DNA of 64,000 bases, taken from contig JAFMHL010000013.1 in the NCBI GenBank assembly GCA_017854535.1, positions 1 to 64,000 of the forward strand, read 5' to 3'. The position numbers and the translations under genes are program-made. Positions within the stretch are counted from its first letter, which is position 1; each line of letters starts with the position of its first letter. The notes beneath the pieces are model-generated. The model had not been told where the DNA came from, did not search any database, and worked only from the letters and a program-made list of their open reading frames with translations. The stretch is from Nitratireductor sp. (lineage in GTDB: Bacteria > Pseudomonadota > Alphaproteobacteria > Rhizobiales > Rhizobiaceae). Shown piece by piece: positions 56,883 to 64,000 of this stretch.

Positions 56883-58547
56883 CTAATTTGCGTCTATCGT
56901 AATACCAAAGCGGTCGATCACGTCTGATGGCGGAACATTGCCGGCTTGAACGCCTGCACCAATGCCCATGATTTCTGCCATAGAAACAGGTTCAGCCGGA
57001 TTGGCGGTAACACTTAGGCTGCCCTTATTGTCCAGCGCTGAATTCATGAAAACGCCAATAGCGGAGGAAACACTGGCTGCAAATTCTGGCACATTAAATT
57101 GCGATAAAACTGCGCCTGCCATAAACGGCATGGCCACGACCAGGTCTTTTGCCTCTTGACCCGACTTTGCTGCTTGCTGGTCCATGATGCGCTTGGTCAG
57201 TGAATCATCATCCACTTTGATGGTCAATTTATTTACAGTAATTCCCGAATACATGGCCAACATTTGCATAGCCAAGGCTTGCTTGATTTCATCATTGGCG
57301 GCATTCATCTTGTTGGTTATTTTAGAAATCTGTCTGGTAAAATCACGGGTGAATCCACCCATCACTGCACTGATATCCAAAGCGAGCATATCTTCAGCGG
57401 CAAAACAATATTGCTCCAACTCCAATATTCCGCTTTCAATGTTCCAACCAACTTTCATATCCACATCAAGGTTAATCGAAGAATATCCCAAGTCTTTGAA
57501 TTGCTTGCGTGAGGCCTCTTGTCCGGGTTCAACAGGGATCGCATCCATATTGACGAAAATATCATCGACCCTTGCGACGGATTCAAAATCTTCGCTGCCT
57601 TTGTCAAAGTGCGTAACAGAATTTGCGCCTTTGATAGAAAACACATCTTTGCTATCAAGATTGAACAAAACGCCTTTAGAATTGAATACCATCTCGTCTT
57701 CAGACCAAGCGATATCGCCATCTTGACCGAAGTCAGGTGAATAGAGGCCGGAGCCATCTAGCCCGTCATAGGTAATTCGGATTTTCTGATTTTTTTCATT
57801 TGTGCCATCGAAAATCATCGCTCCTAGATCTATTTTGCTCAGTGAATAACCTGCGCCACCAAAATAGGCTGCGTTCTCGAGACTAATCGGCCCAAGAACA
57901 AAAGTCCCTTCCGTGTTTTCAGAATTGATGAACGATCCAGTTGCTTCTTTTGAATCAAATGCATCGAGCGTGAATGCGTTGCCTCCGGTGCTTTTCAAAT
58001 TCTCAAGGTTGATAGAAGGAAATAGAGCGGAAAACTGGTCTTTGCCTTTACCATCCATACGCACATCGCTGAATTTTCCTGATCCTATATTCAAAGGCCA
58101 AAACGAATGACTGCGGCTCTCAAGGTCAGGATAGCTAAAGTCAGTAACTTCTATCTGACCAATTTTAAGAACGTTCTCATTGTTGTTCTTGATTGACGTC
58201 ATGGTAAAATCACTGGCTCGCATTTCGCCAAATTGATAACCGTTTGCTCCAAGTTTTTCAGTTCCTGAAAGAGTAAGTTCTTCGATCTTGATAACGGTTC
58301 CTGTGTCTCCGTCTTCAAGCGTTACTTGCTTTAGTATAGCGCCATCTGAACCGTCATTTTCCATGGATTGGAAAGCCAGAGAATTGCCCCTCTCTGACAG
58401 TTTGGCTTGGAGATCTTTAATGAAGTCTGATGCGTCCAAGGCCATTGCCGGTTGCGCCAACAAGAGATTGGAAGCCAGAAATCCTGTAAGAGCGGATATC
58501 ACAAGCCGTCTTTTTGAGCGGCCTGACGGGAAGTTAATACTGTTCAT
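56883..58547 (-). CDS. Large exported protein of unknown function
   Basis: 554 residues from the ATG at 58547, which has GGAG 7 bases upstream; a frame reaching 58709 gives an implausible leader. A basic n-region (RSKRRLVISA) and hydrophobic core (LTGFLASNLLLAQPAMALDA) make a signal peptide. The mature protein has many short segments with the pattern 'gene-like' repeats of GTVIKIEELTLSG and VLKIGQIEVTDFS, rich in beta strands and resembling a long series of hydrophobic-ridge or AsmA-like strands. An Ala- and Met-rich helical region follows at about 420-510. I do not recognise a family. Divergent from parC. Confidence 0.7.
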   Translation of the reverse strand: MNSINFPSGRSKRRLVISALTGFLASNLLLAQPAMALDASDFIKDLQAKLSERGNSLAFQSMENDGSDGAILKQVTLEDGDTGTVIKIEELTLSGTEKLGANGYQFGEMRASDFTMTSIKNNNENVLKIGQIEVTDFSYPDLESRSHSFWPLNIGSGKFSDVRMDGKGKDQFSALFPSINLENLKSTGGNAFTLDAFDSKEATGSFINSENTEGTFVLGPISLENAAYFGGAGYSLSKIDLGAMIFDGTNEKNQKIRITYDGLDGSGLYSPDFGQDGDIAWSEDEMVFNSKGVLFNLDSKDVFSIKGANSVTHFDKGSEDFESVARVDDIFVNMDAIPVEPGQEASRKQFKDLGYSSINLDVDMKVGWNIESGILELEQYCFAAEDMLALDISAVMGGFTRDFTRQISKITNKMNAANDEIKQALAMQMLAMYSGITVNKLTIKVDDDSLTKRIMDQQAAKSGQEAKDLVVAMPFMAGAVLSQFNVPEFAASVSSAIGVFMNSALDNKGSLSVTANPAEPVSMAEIMGIGAGVQAGNVPPSDVIDRFGITIDAN

Positions 58548-58700
58548 CCTGTATCTCCAAATCCAATTGATGGTTTGCACCATATAGAACCACTTTAGGT
58601 TTATCTGGCAATCTCTATTCGGTGAATTGGTTTTCAATATGACAATCCAACGCTTGCCACGAATCGCTCCATTCGGTAACGCAAGTTCAAAGGATAGGTT

Positions 58701-60974
58701 ATGGGACAAGATTTGATCAGCCCGCCAGGCGGCGGTTCCGAAGGTGGCGACGGTATTATAGACATTGATCTGAAATCAGCGTTGGAAGAGCGCTACCTCG
58801 CCTATGCATTATCGACAATCATGGGACGGGCCTTGCCGGACGTGCGCGATGGCTTGAAACCTGTGCACCGCCGTATTCTACATGCCATGAGGGTTTTGAA
58901 ACTTGATCCCAATACCGGCTTTAAGAAATGTGCTCGTATTGTCGGTGATGTGATCGGTAAATTCCACCCTCACGGTGATCAGTCAGTCTATGATGCGTTG
59001 GTCCGTCTCGCACAGGATTTTGCTCAGCGTTACCCGCTAGTGGATGGTCAAGGGAACTTTGGTAACATCGACGGTGATAACGCTGCAGCTTACCGTTACA
59101 CGGAAGCTCGGATGACCGAAGTTTCGACATTGCTTCTGGAAGGCATTGATGAGGACGCGGTTGATTTTCGTCTCACCTATAACGAGGAAGACAAAGAGCC
59201 TATTGTTTTGCCTGGCTCTTTTCCGAATCTGCTGGCCAATGGCTCCTCAGGCATTGCCGTGGGTATGGCGACCAATATCCCGCCCCATAATGCTGCAGAA
59301 CTATGTGAAGCAGCCCAACACCTGATCAAATTCCCCAATGCATCTGTTGAGACATTGGTCGAGAAATATGTGCAGGGACCAGACTTCCCAACTGGCGGTA
59401 CGATAGTTGAAGACAAAGCTTCCATCATTGAGACCTATAAAACAGGTCGTGGCTCTTTCCGGTTACGGGCGAAATGGGAAAAAGTAGATACTGGTCGTGG
59501 TGGCTATCAGATTATCATCACTGAAATTCCCTATCAGGTGCAAAAGTCCCGCTTGATCGAGAAGATCGCGGAACTGCTATTCAATCGCAAATTGCCATTG
59601 CTCGAAGACATCAGGGATGAAAGCGCAGAAGATGTGCGCATTGTACTCGAGCCAAAAAGCCGTTCTGTGGACCCAGAAGTTCTGATGGAATCGCTATTCA
59701 AGGTTACCGATCTTGAAAATCGTTTCTCAATGAACATGAATGTGCTTTCAGGCGGCAAAGTTCCAAAGGTTATGGGTCTAAGTGAAGTGCTGCGTGAATG
59801 GCTTGAACACCGCCGCGATGTTCTTGTTCGCCGTTCTAAATTCCGGCTTGCTCAAATCGACCGCCGATTGGAAATTTTGGGCGGTTTGTTGATCGCTTAT
59901 CTCAATATCGATGAAGTGATCCGTATCATCCGTTTTGAAGATGAGCCAAAGCAGAAATTGATCGTCAAATTCGATCTGACGGAACTTCAGGTTGAAGCAA
60001 TTTTGAACATGCGTCTGCGTGCATTGGCTAAATTGCAGGAAATCGAAATTCGTCGAGAAAACGAAGAGCTTTCGAAAGAAAAATCTCAAATTGAAGCCCT
60101 GCTTGCTTCGGAAGATGCTCAATGGAATGTGCTGTCAAAAGACATTGGCGATATCAAAAAGCAATTCGGCAAAGACACTAAACTTGGCGCACGTCGCACG
60201 CAATTTGGCGACGCCAACGAAATCGATCTTGAAGTTGTTATGCAGTCGATGATCGAAAAAGAACCAATCACCGTAGTAATTTCTGAAAAAGGTTGGATAC
60301 GCGGGTTGAAAGGTCATTTGGCTGACTTCACGACATTTGCCTTTAAAGAGGGAGATAAACTCAAGACTGCATTCCATGCCGATAGCCATGACAAGATCAT
60401 TCTATTTACAACCAGCGGCAAGTTTTTCACGATAGGCGGCGATAAACTGCCAGGTGGTCGCGGCCATGGGGAACCAATTCGTGTAATCATCGATATGGAA
60501 AACGATGCTGATGTGGTCACAGCCTTTAAGCATGATCCCAAGCGCAAGCTGCTTTTGGTTTCCCGCGTTGGAAACGGGTTTGTGGTTCCTGAAAGCGAGA
60601 TCATCGCCAATACCCGCAAGGGCAAGCAGGTGATGAACGCAAAGCTGCCTGATGAAGCATTGTTATGTGCGCCAGTCCTTGAAGGTCATGACAGCTTGGC
60701 AATCGTTGGCGAAAACCGAAAATTACTTGTTTTCCCGGTCGATCAATTGCCTGAAATGACAAGAGGCAAAGGCGTGCGTTTACAGAAGTACAAGGATGGC
60801 GGCACAAATGATGCCCGCTCATTTGCCATGTCCGAGGGATTGAATTGGCAAGATTCGGCCGATCGCACCTTTACCAAGATGAAGGATGAATTAGCTGAAT
60901 GGATCGGTGAGCGCGCTCAAGCAGGGCGCATGGTTCCAAAAGGCTTTCCACGGAATGGCAAATTTGGTGGGTGA
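58701..60974 (+). CDS. parC: DNA topoisomerase IV subunit A
   Basis: 757 residues. ParC with ParE decatenates daughter chromosomes. The quinolone-region segment is [19 protein letters not shown] and the catalytic Tyr is in [13 protein letters not shown] (about 130). The length and the short C-terminal beta-pinwheel region favour ParC over GyrA, which lies nearer 900 residues in the group. AAAGGA precedes the ATG. It is divergent from the unknown exported protein. Confidence 0.95.
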   Translation: MGQDLISPPGGGSEGGDGIIDIDLKSALEERYLAYALSTIMGRALPDVRDGLKPVHRRILHAMRVLKLDPNTGFKKCARIVGDVIGKFHPHGDQSVYDALVRLAQDFAQRYPLVDGQGNFGNIDGDNAAAYRYTEARMTEVSTLLLEGIDEDAVDFRLTYNEEDKEPIVLPGSFPNLLANGSSGIAVGMATNIPPHNAAELCEAAQHLIKFPNASVETLVEKYVQGPDFPTGGTIVEDKASIIETYKTGRGSFRLRAKWEKVDTGRGGYQIIITEIPYQVQKSRLIEKIAELLFNRKLPLLEDIRDESAEDVRIVLEPKSRSVDPEVLMESLFKVTDLENRFSMNMNVLSGGKVPKVMGLSEVLREWLEHRRDVLVRRSKFRLAQIDRRLEILGGLLIAYLNIDEVIRIIRFEDEPKQKLIVKFDLTELQVEAILNMRLRALAKLQEIEIRRENEELSKEKSQIEALLASEDAQWNVLSKDIGDIKKQFGKDTKLGARRTQFGDANEIDLEVVMQSMIEKEPITVVISEKGWIRGLKGHLADFTTFAFKEGDKLKTAFHADSHDKIILFTTSGKFFTIGGDKLPGGRGHGEPIRVIIDMENDADVVTAFKHDPKRKLLLVSRVGNGFVVPESEIIANTRKGKQVMNAKLPDEALLCAPVLEGHDSLAIVGENRKLLVFPVDQLPEMTRGKGVRLQKYKDGGTNDARSFAMSEGLNWQDSADRTFTKMKDELAEWIGERAQAGRMVPKGFPRNGKFGG

Positions 60975-61010
60975 GAATTTGCTGTGCAACCGCTTAGATG
61001 AAAACTTCAA

Positions 61011-61184
61011 ATGACAAATCAAACATTTATTAAAATCGGTTGGTGGCTATTTGTTTTGTCTGCTAGCTTTTTCATTGTCGCATCTTGGCGAGCCGGAGAC
61101 ATGGTCGCCCTAATTGGATCATTTGCATTTTTAGCGGTCAATATCAGTTTTATGATCGCTTTATATCGCGGAGACAAAAAATGA
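61011..61184 (+). CDS. Small two-helix membrane protein, coupled to a GST
   Basis: 57 residues, from the ATG at 61011 to TGA 61182-61184. It has two hydrophobic segments, IGWWLFVLSASFFIVASW and MVALIGSFAFLAVNISFMIA, joined by a short RAGD turn, and a polar C-terminus YRGDKK. Its TGA overlaps the ATG of the following GST (ATGA), which argues strongly that it is translated. It lies 36 bases after parC in the same direction, so parC, this gene and the GST could form one transcript. I do not recognise the family. Confidence 0.75.
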   Translation: MTNQTFIKIGWWLFVLSASFFIVASWRAGDMVALIGSFAFLAVNISFMIALYRGDKK

Positions 61185-61819
61185 AACTTTTCATCGGCAA
61201 TAAAAATTACTCGTCATGGTCGTTCCGGTCTTGGATCGCCATGAAAGCCAAAGGTATCGAGTTTGAGGAAATTCTAATTCCGTTTGATGATGCGGGCGGC
61301 AATCCGAAATTCAAGGAATTTTCACCGACAGGAAAAGTGCCAACGCTGGTTGACGTCGATCTGACCATTTGGGAATCTTTGGCAATTCTTGAATATCTTC
61401 ATGACAGATTTCCTGAAAAGGGCTTTTGGCCAAAGGATCAAAAGGCTAGGGCGCTGGCGCGTTCGGTTGCCAATGAAATGCATGGCGGCTTTTTTGGTAT
61501 TCGCAACGAATGCCCGATGAATTTGCGAAGAGAAGTTCGTGCTATCGAAGTTTCAGACGCTGTTCGCAAAGACGTATCGCGGATTGAAACTATTTGGTCT
61601 GATTGCCTAAAAACTTTTGGCGGACCTTTTCTATTTGGTGAGTTTTCCAATGCCGATGCCATGTTTGCGCCAGTTGTAAACCGATTGGAGAAATATGCTC
61701 TATCTAGCCATCCTGCAGTTTTGGCTTATACCGCTGCTATGAAATCTCATCCCGCTTGGAAAGAGTGGGAAGCTGCTGCGTTGAAAGAAACCTGGGTCGT
61801 GCCAGCTGATGAGGCTTAA
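61181..61819 (+). CDS. Glutathione S-transferase family protein
   Basis: 212 residues from the ATG at 61181, with GGAG 7 bases upstream. A longer frame to 61085 lies over the small membrane protein and is rejected. The thioredoxin-like domain has GNKNYSSWSFRSWIAMKAKG (putative catalytic Ser), FSPTGKVPTLVD and IWESLAILEYLHDRFPEKG for glutathione binding. This is the YfcF/maleylacetoacetate-isomerase-like GST pattern, but the substrate is unknown. Confidence 0.9.
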   Translation: MKLFIGNKNYSSWSFRSWIAMKAKGIEFEEILIPFDDAGGNPKFKEFSPTGKVPTLVDVDLTIWESLAILEYLHDRFPEKGFWPKDQKARALARSVANEMHGGFFGIRNECPMNLRREVRAIEVSDAVRKDVSRIETIWSDCLKTFGGPFLFGEFSNADAMFAPVVNRLEKYALSSHPAVLAYTAAMKSHPAWKEWEAAALKETWVVPADEA

Positions 61820-61828
61820 TTTCAAGCG

Positions 61829-62722
61829 TTAGTTCGCCTGAGTGTGTTCTGCGCTGGTTTTTAATGGTCGCCGCAATTGCCAGATGGAATGCCCTCCAAT
61901 TGCAGCCAATACCAACGCTCCTCCGACAAGCGTTTCCGTGCTGGCCTCTTCTCCAAAGGCTATCCAAACCCATACAGGCGCCAACACTGTTTCCAGTAGA
62001 TAAAAAATTGCGGCTTGCGGCGCTGGAATAAAGCGAGGGGCAGCAGCCAAACAAATAGCTGCGATAGGCACTAATAGGGCAGCATTGGCGAAGACCCAAA
62101 CCCAACTCTCTGGCGGCGTGAAATGAAACACAACAAGTGGCAAGGCAAACATTCCAGACACGACACCACCAAAGCCCGGCGCTAGTGACATATCGGTTTT
62201 GGATTTACGGCTAAGCGTAATTGCCAGTGCCAAGGTAAACGCAGCTCCCAAAGCACAAAAATCGCCGAACCATGTTCCAGCTTCAAGCCCGCCACCTACG
62301 ATAATACCCACGCCGATCATGGTTACAGCGATAGCAATCCATGTTGCGGTTTTTGGTCTCTCGCCAATCATCCACCATGACAAAATAGCAGCCATTAGTG
62401 GGTTAAAGGCTAGAATGAAAACCAAATTTGCTGTCGATGTATTGAACACGCTGACAGAAAAGAAGATTTGTGAAATCCCATAGACAATTCCAACCTGCAC
62501 CCAAGTGATATTGGCAAACGGGTTGCGGGGTGTGTCATGGAACGATTTGAACGCGAATAAAATAACGATGTAAATCGGCAATGGCACAAGGCCGCGTGCC
62601 ATCATCATCAGCCACGGGTCACTCCCTGCAAACCGGATCACTGGCACATCGAGAGAAATAACCAATCCGCCGATCAAGCCAAGCGCAATGCCGGTTCTAT
62701 GCTGCCGTTTTAGGTCTGCCAT
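61829..62722 (-). CDS. DMT superfamily (EamA) permease
   Basis: 297 residues with ten hydrophobic segments in two EamA repeats, the drug/metabolite transporter layout. FILAFNPLMAAILSWWMIGE marks the end of the first repeat and AIFYLLETVLAPVWVWIAFGE that of the second, both with the conserved Pro/Glu at helix ends. Substrate unknown. Its stop is 9 bases from the convergent GST stop. Confidence 0.9.
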   Translation of the reverse strand: MADLKRQHRTGIALGLIGGLVISLDVPVIRFAGSDPWLMMMARGLVPLPIYIVILFAFKSFHDTPRNPFANITWVQVGIVYGISQIFFSVSVFNTSTANLVFILAFNPLMAAILSWWMIGERPKTATWIAIAVTMIGVGIIVGGGLEAGTWFGDFCALGAAFTLALAITLSRKSKTDMSLAPGFGGVVSGMFALPLVVFHFTPPESWVWVFANAALLVPIAAICLAAAPRFIPAPQAAIFYLLETVLAPVWVWIAFGEEASTETLVGGALVLAAIGGHSIWQLRRPLKTSAEHTQAN

Positions 62723-62767
62723 TGCGATATCTTTGACTTTTTACGAGAAGAAGGGGCTAATTTGAGG

Positions 62768-63514
62768 CTACTTGGGCTGTTCCCAACCGCTCATAGTCAA
62801 ATGCTCTTGAGGCTTGAACCGTGTCTTGTAGTCCATTTTAGGCGAACCCTTTACCCAATAACCGAGATATACAAAAGGTAGGCCCATGCGTCGTGCGCGT
62901 TGGATATGATCAAGGATCATAAAGTTACCAAGCCCTCGATGGGATTCGCTAGGGTCAAAAAAACTGTAGACCATGGATAATCCATTTCCCAATACATCGC
63001 ATAGGGCCGCCGCAATTAAGGGGCCTTCGCCTCGACCTGTTATACCGCTATCAATGCCCCGCTTACGATATTCGATAACGCGGGTGTTTACATGTGTATC
63101 TTCCACCATCATCGCATAGTCGAGGGCTGTCATATCAACCATGCCGCCATCCCAATGGCGGGCGTCGAGATAGCTGCGGAATACGGAAAACTGTTCTGAG
63201 GTAGGCGAGGCGGGAACTTCTTCGCCAATCAGGTCTTCATTTAATTTGGCGATGCGTTTGAGGTTTTTACTACCTTCGAACTGGTCAACAATAACACGGG
63301 TTGAAACACAGGCCCGGCAACCTTCGCAAGCTGGGCGATAAGCAATGTTTTGCGAACGACGAAACCCGCCATGGGTTAACAAGTCATTTACTTGCGATGC
63401 TTTTTCGCCAACCAAATGCGTAAACACTTTCCGCTCCTGTTTACCGGGCAGGTAAGGGCAGGGTTGCGGTGCGGTCAGATAAAATTGCGGTGTATCAAGT
63501 GAGTGCTGTGTCAT
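62768..63514 (-). CDS. bpt: Aspartate/glutamate leucyltransferase (Bpt-type arginyl/leucyl-transferase)
   Basis: Transfers Leu from charged tRNA to N-terminal Asp or Glu, marking proteins for ClpS/ClpAP. 248 residues from the ATG at 63514. A longer frame to 63667 lies inside the neighbour and is rejected. ATE family features: the Cys pair in [36 protein letters not shown] and [20 protein letters not shown]. The ATG overlaps the permease TGA (ATGA). Confidence 0.93.
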   Translation of the reverse strand: MTQHSLDTPQFYLTAPQPCPYLPGKQERKVFTHLVGEKASQVNDLLTHGGFRRSQNIAYRPACEGCRACVSTRVIVDQFEGSKNLKRIAKLNEDLIGEEVPASPTSEQFSVFRSYLDARHWDGGMVDMTALDYAMMVEDTHVNTRVIEYRKRGIDSGITGRGEGPLIAAALCDVLGNGLSMVYSFFDPSESHRGLGNFMILDHIQRARRMGLPFVYLGYWVKGSPKMDYKTRFKPQEHLTMSGWEQPK

Positions 63515-64000
63515 AGTCCATAATGCCAAGGTCCGACAAAAGAGTAAGCGAGCCACATCAAAATAACAAGCGGAGATCCAGCCTTGATAAAATCCGAAAA
63601 CCGATAATGACCGGGGCCCATAACAAGCAGATTTGTTTGATAGCCAACTGGCGTAGCAAATGAGCAATTTGCAGCAAAAATTACGCCAGCGATAAAGGCT
63701 TCCGGCGGCGCTCCAATGGCCAATGCGACCTTGATTGCGATAGGCGTAAACAAGACTGCGGTGGCATTGTTTGATAAGAAATTCGTCAGCACAGCAGTCG
63801 CTAAAAAGAACGCGGACAAAATAACTGCTGGCGATTGGCCCTCGAAAAGGGTCACCACGCCATTTGCCAGATAACTTGCGCCGCCTGTTTTCTCCAATGC
63901 CACAGCACCTGCCAAGGCGGCGGCAACCAGCATGAATATCCGCCCGTCAAAAGTGCGGGCTGCTTGGCGTATGTTCAGGCAACTGGCGGCGAACATAGCA
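63511..64000 (-). CDS. SLC13/DASS family permease, 3' part only
   Basis: The gene runs off the right edge of the window, so only the last roughly 163 codons are seen. They hold about four membrane segments, with the family motif [20 protein letters not shown] (Ser-Asn-Asn-Ala-Thr) and [20 protein letters not shown], both typical of sodium:dicarboxylate/sulfate-type carriers. The substrate cannot be told. Its stop overlaps the bpt start. Confidence 0.88.
   Translation of the reverse strand, partial: AMFAASCLNIRQAARTFDGRIFMLVAAALAGAVALEKTGGASYLANGVVTLFEGQSPAVILSAFFLATAVLTNFLSNNATAVLFTPIAIKVALAIGAPPEAFIAGVIFAANCSFATPVGYQTNLLVMGPGHYRFSDFIKAGSPLVILMWLAYSFVGPWHYGL

Noticed and set aside
1-64000. 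tRNA genes, CRISPR arrays, integrases and insertion sequences
   Set aside because: I read the intergenic regions for CCA-ended cloverleaf sequence, regular spaced repeats and transposase-like frames and saw none; a covariance search could still find a tRNA I missed.

Overview
The window reads as the chromosome of an alphaproteobacterium of the Hyphomicrobiales (Rhizobiales), probably a marine lineage with moderate GC. The grounds are gene content and order typical of that group: rpsF-rpsR-DUF2232-rplI, fabD-fabG-acpP-fabF-mltG-yicC-gmk facing rsmA-pdxA-surA-lptD-lptG, pepA-holC, SDR-uvrC-pgsA-moaD-moaE, purM-purN, an AI-2E permease followed by hdaA, ppk-ppx, an Omp25/31-type porin-like barrel and bpt. 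The genus assignment is not secure. No rRNA, tRNA, CRISPR array or insertion sequence was seen.

Layout. 1-2.3 kb: a reductase and an ATP-grasp protein that meet at a REP-like palindrome. 2.3-4.85 kb: the S6/S18/L9 ribosomal operon, ending in a clear intrinsic terminator. 4.85-11.7 kb: an accessory block between rpsF and fabD, which I expect to be neighbours in relatives. It holds a gene-poor stretch, a universal stress protein with an alanine/glycine symporter whose 5' end carries an in-frame amber codon, a lipoprotein hydrolase, a complete luxR-luxI quorum-sensing pair with a lux-box-like dyad, and a radC homologue. 11.7-18.3 kb: type II fatty acid synthesis plus mltG, yicC and gmk. 18.3-25 kb (minus strand): rsmA, pdxA, a surA that appears to be a lipoprotein, lptD and lptG, with no lptF in its expected place. 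25.4-42 kb: pepA, holC, a methyltransferase, an ABC-F ATPase, DinB, GST, ndk, a LysE exporter, moaE/moaD, pgsA, uvrC, a pteridine-reductase-like SDR, a Ca/Na exchanger, an outer-membrane barrel, an AIM24 protein and a glutaminase gene broken by a one-base deletion. 42-54 kb: rlmJ, purN/purM, AI-2E permease, hdaA, ppk-ppx, rnd, aspS. 54-64 kb: a GNAT, two secreted or lipoprotein lipid hydrolases, an unrecognised 554-residue exported protein, parC, a 57-residue membrane protein coupled to a GST, an EamA permease, bpt and the 3' part of an SLC13 permease.

Most of the window is core metabolism and envelope assembly: FabD/FabG/AcpP/FabF feed lipid synthesis, PgsA makes phosphatidylglycerol phosphate, SurA/LptD/LptG serve outer-membrane biogenesis, and PPK/PPX cycle polyphosphate. 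The points most worth following up are the quorum-sensing block between rpsF and fabD, the two interrupted amino-acid-use genes (symporter and glutaminase), the missing lptF, the unrecognised exported protein and two candidate small membrane proteins.
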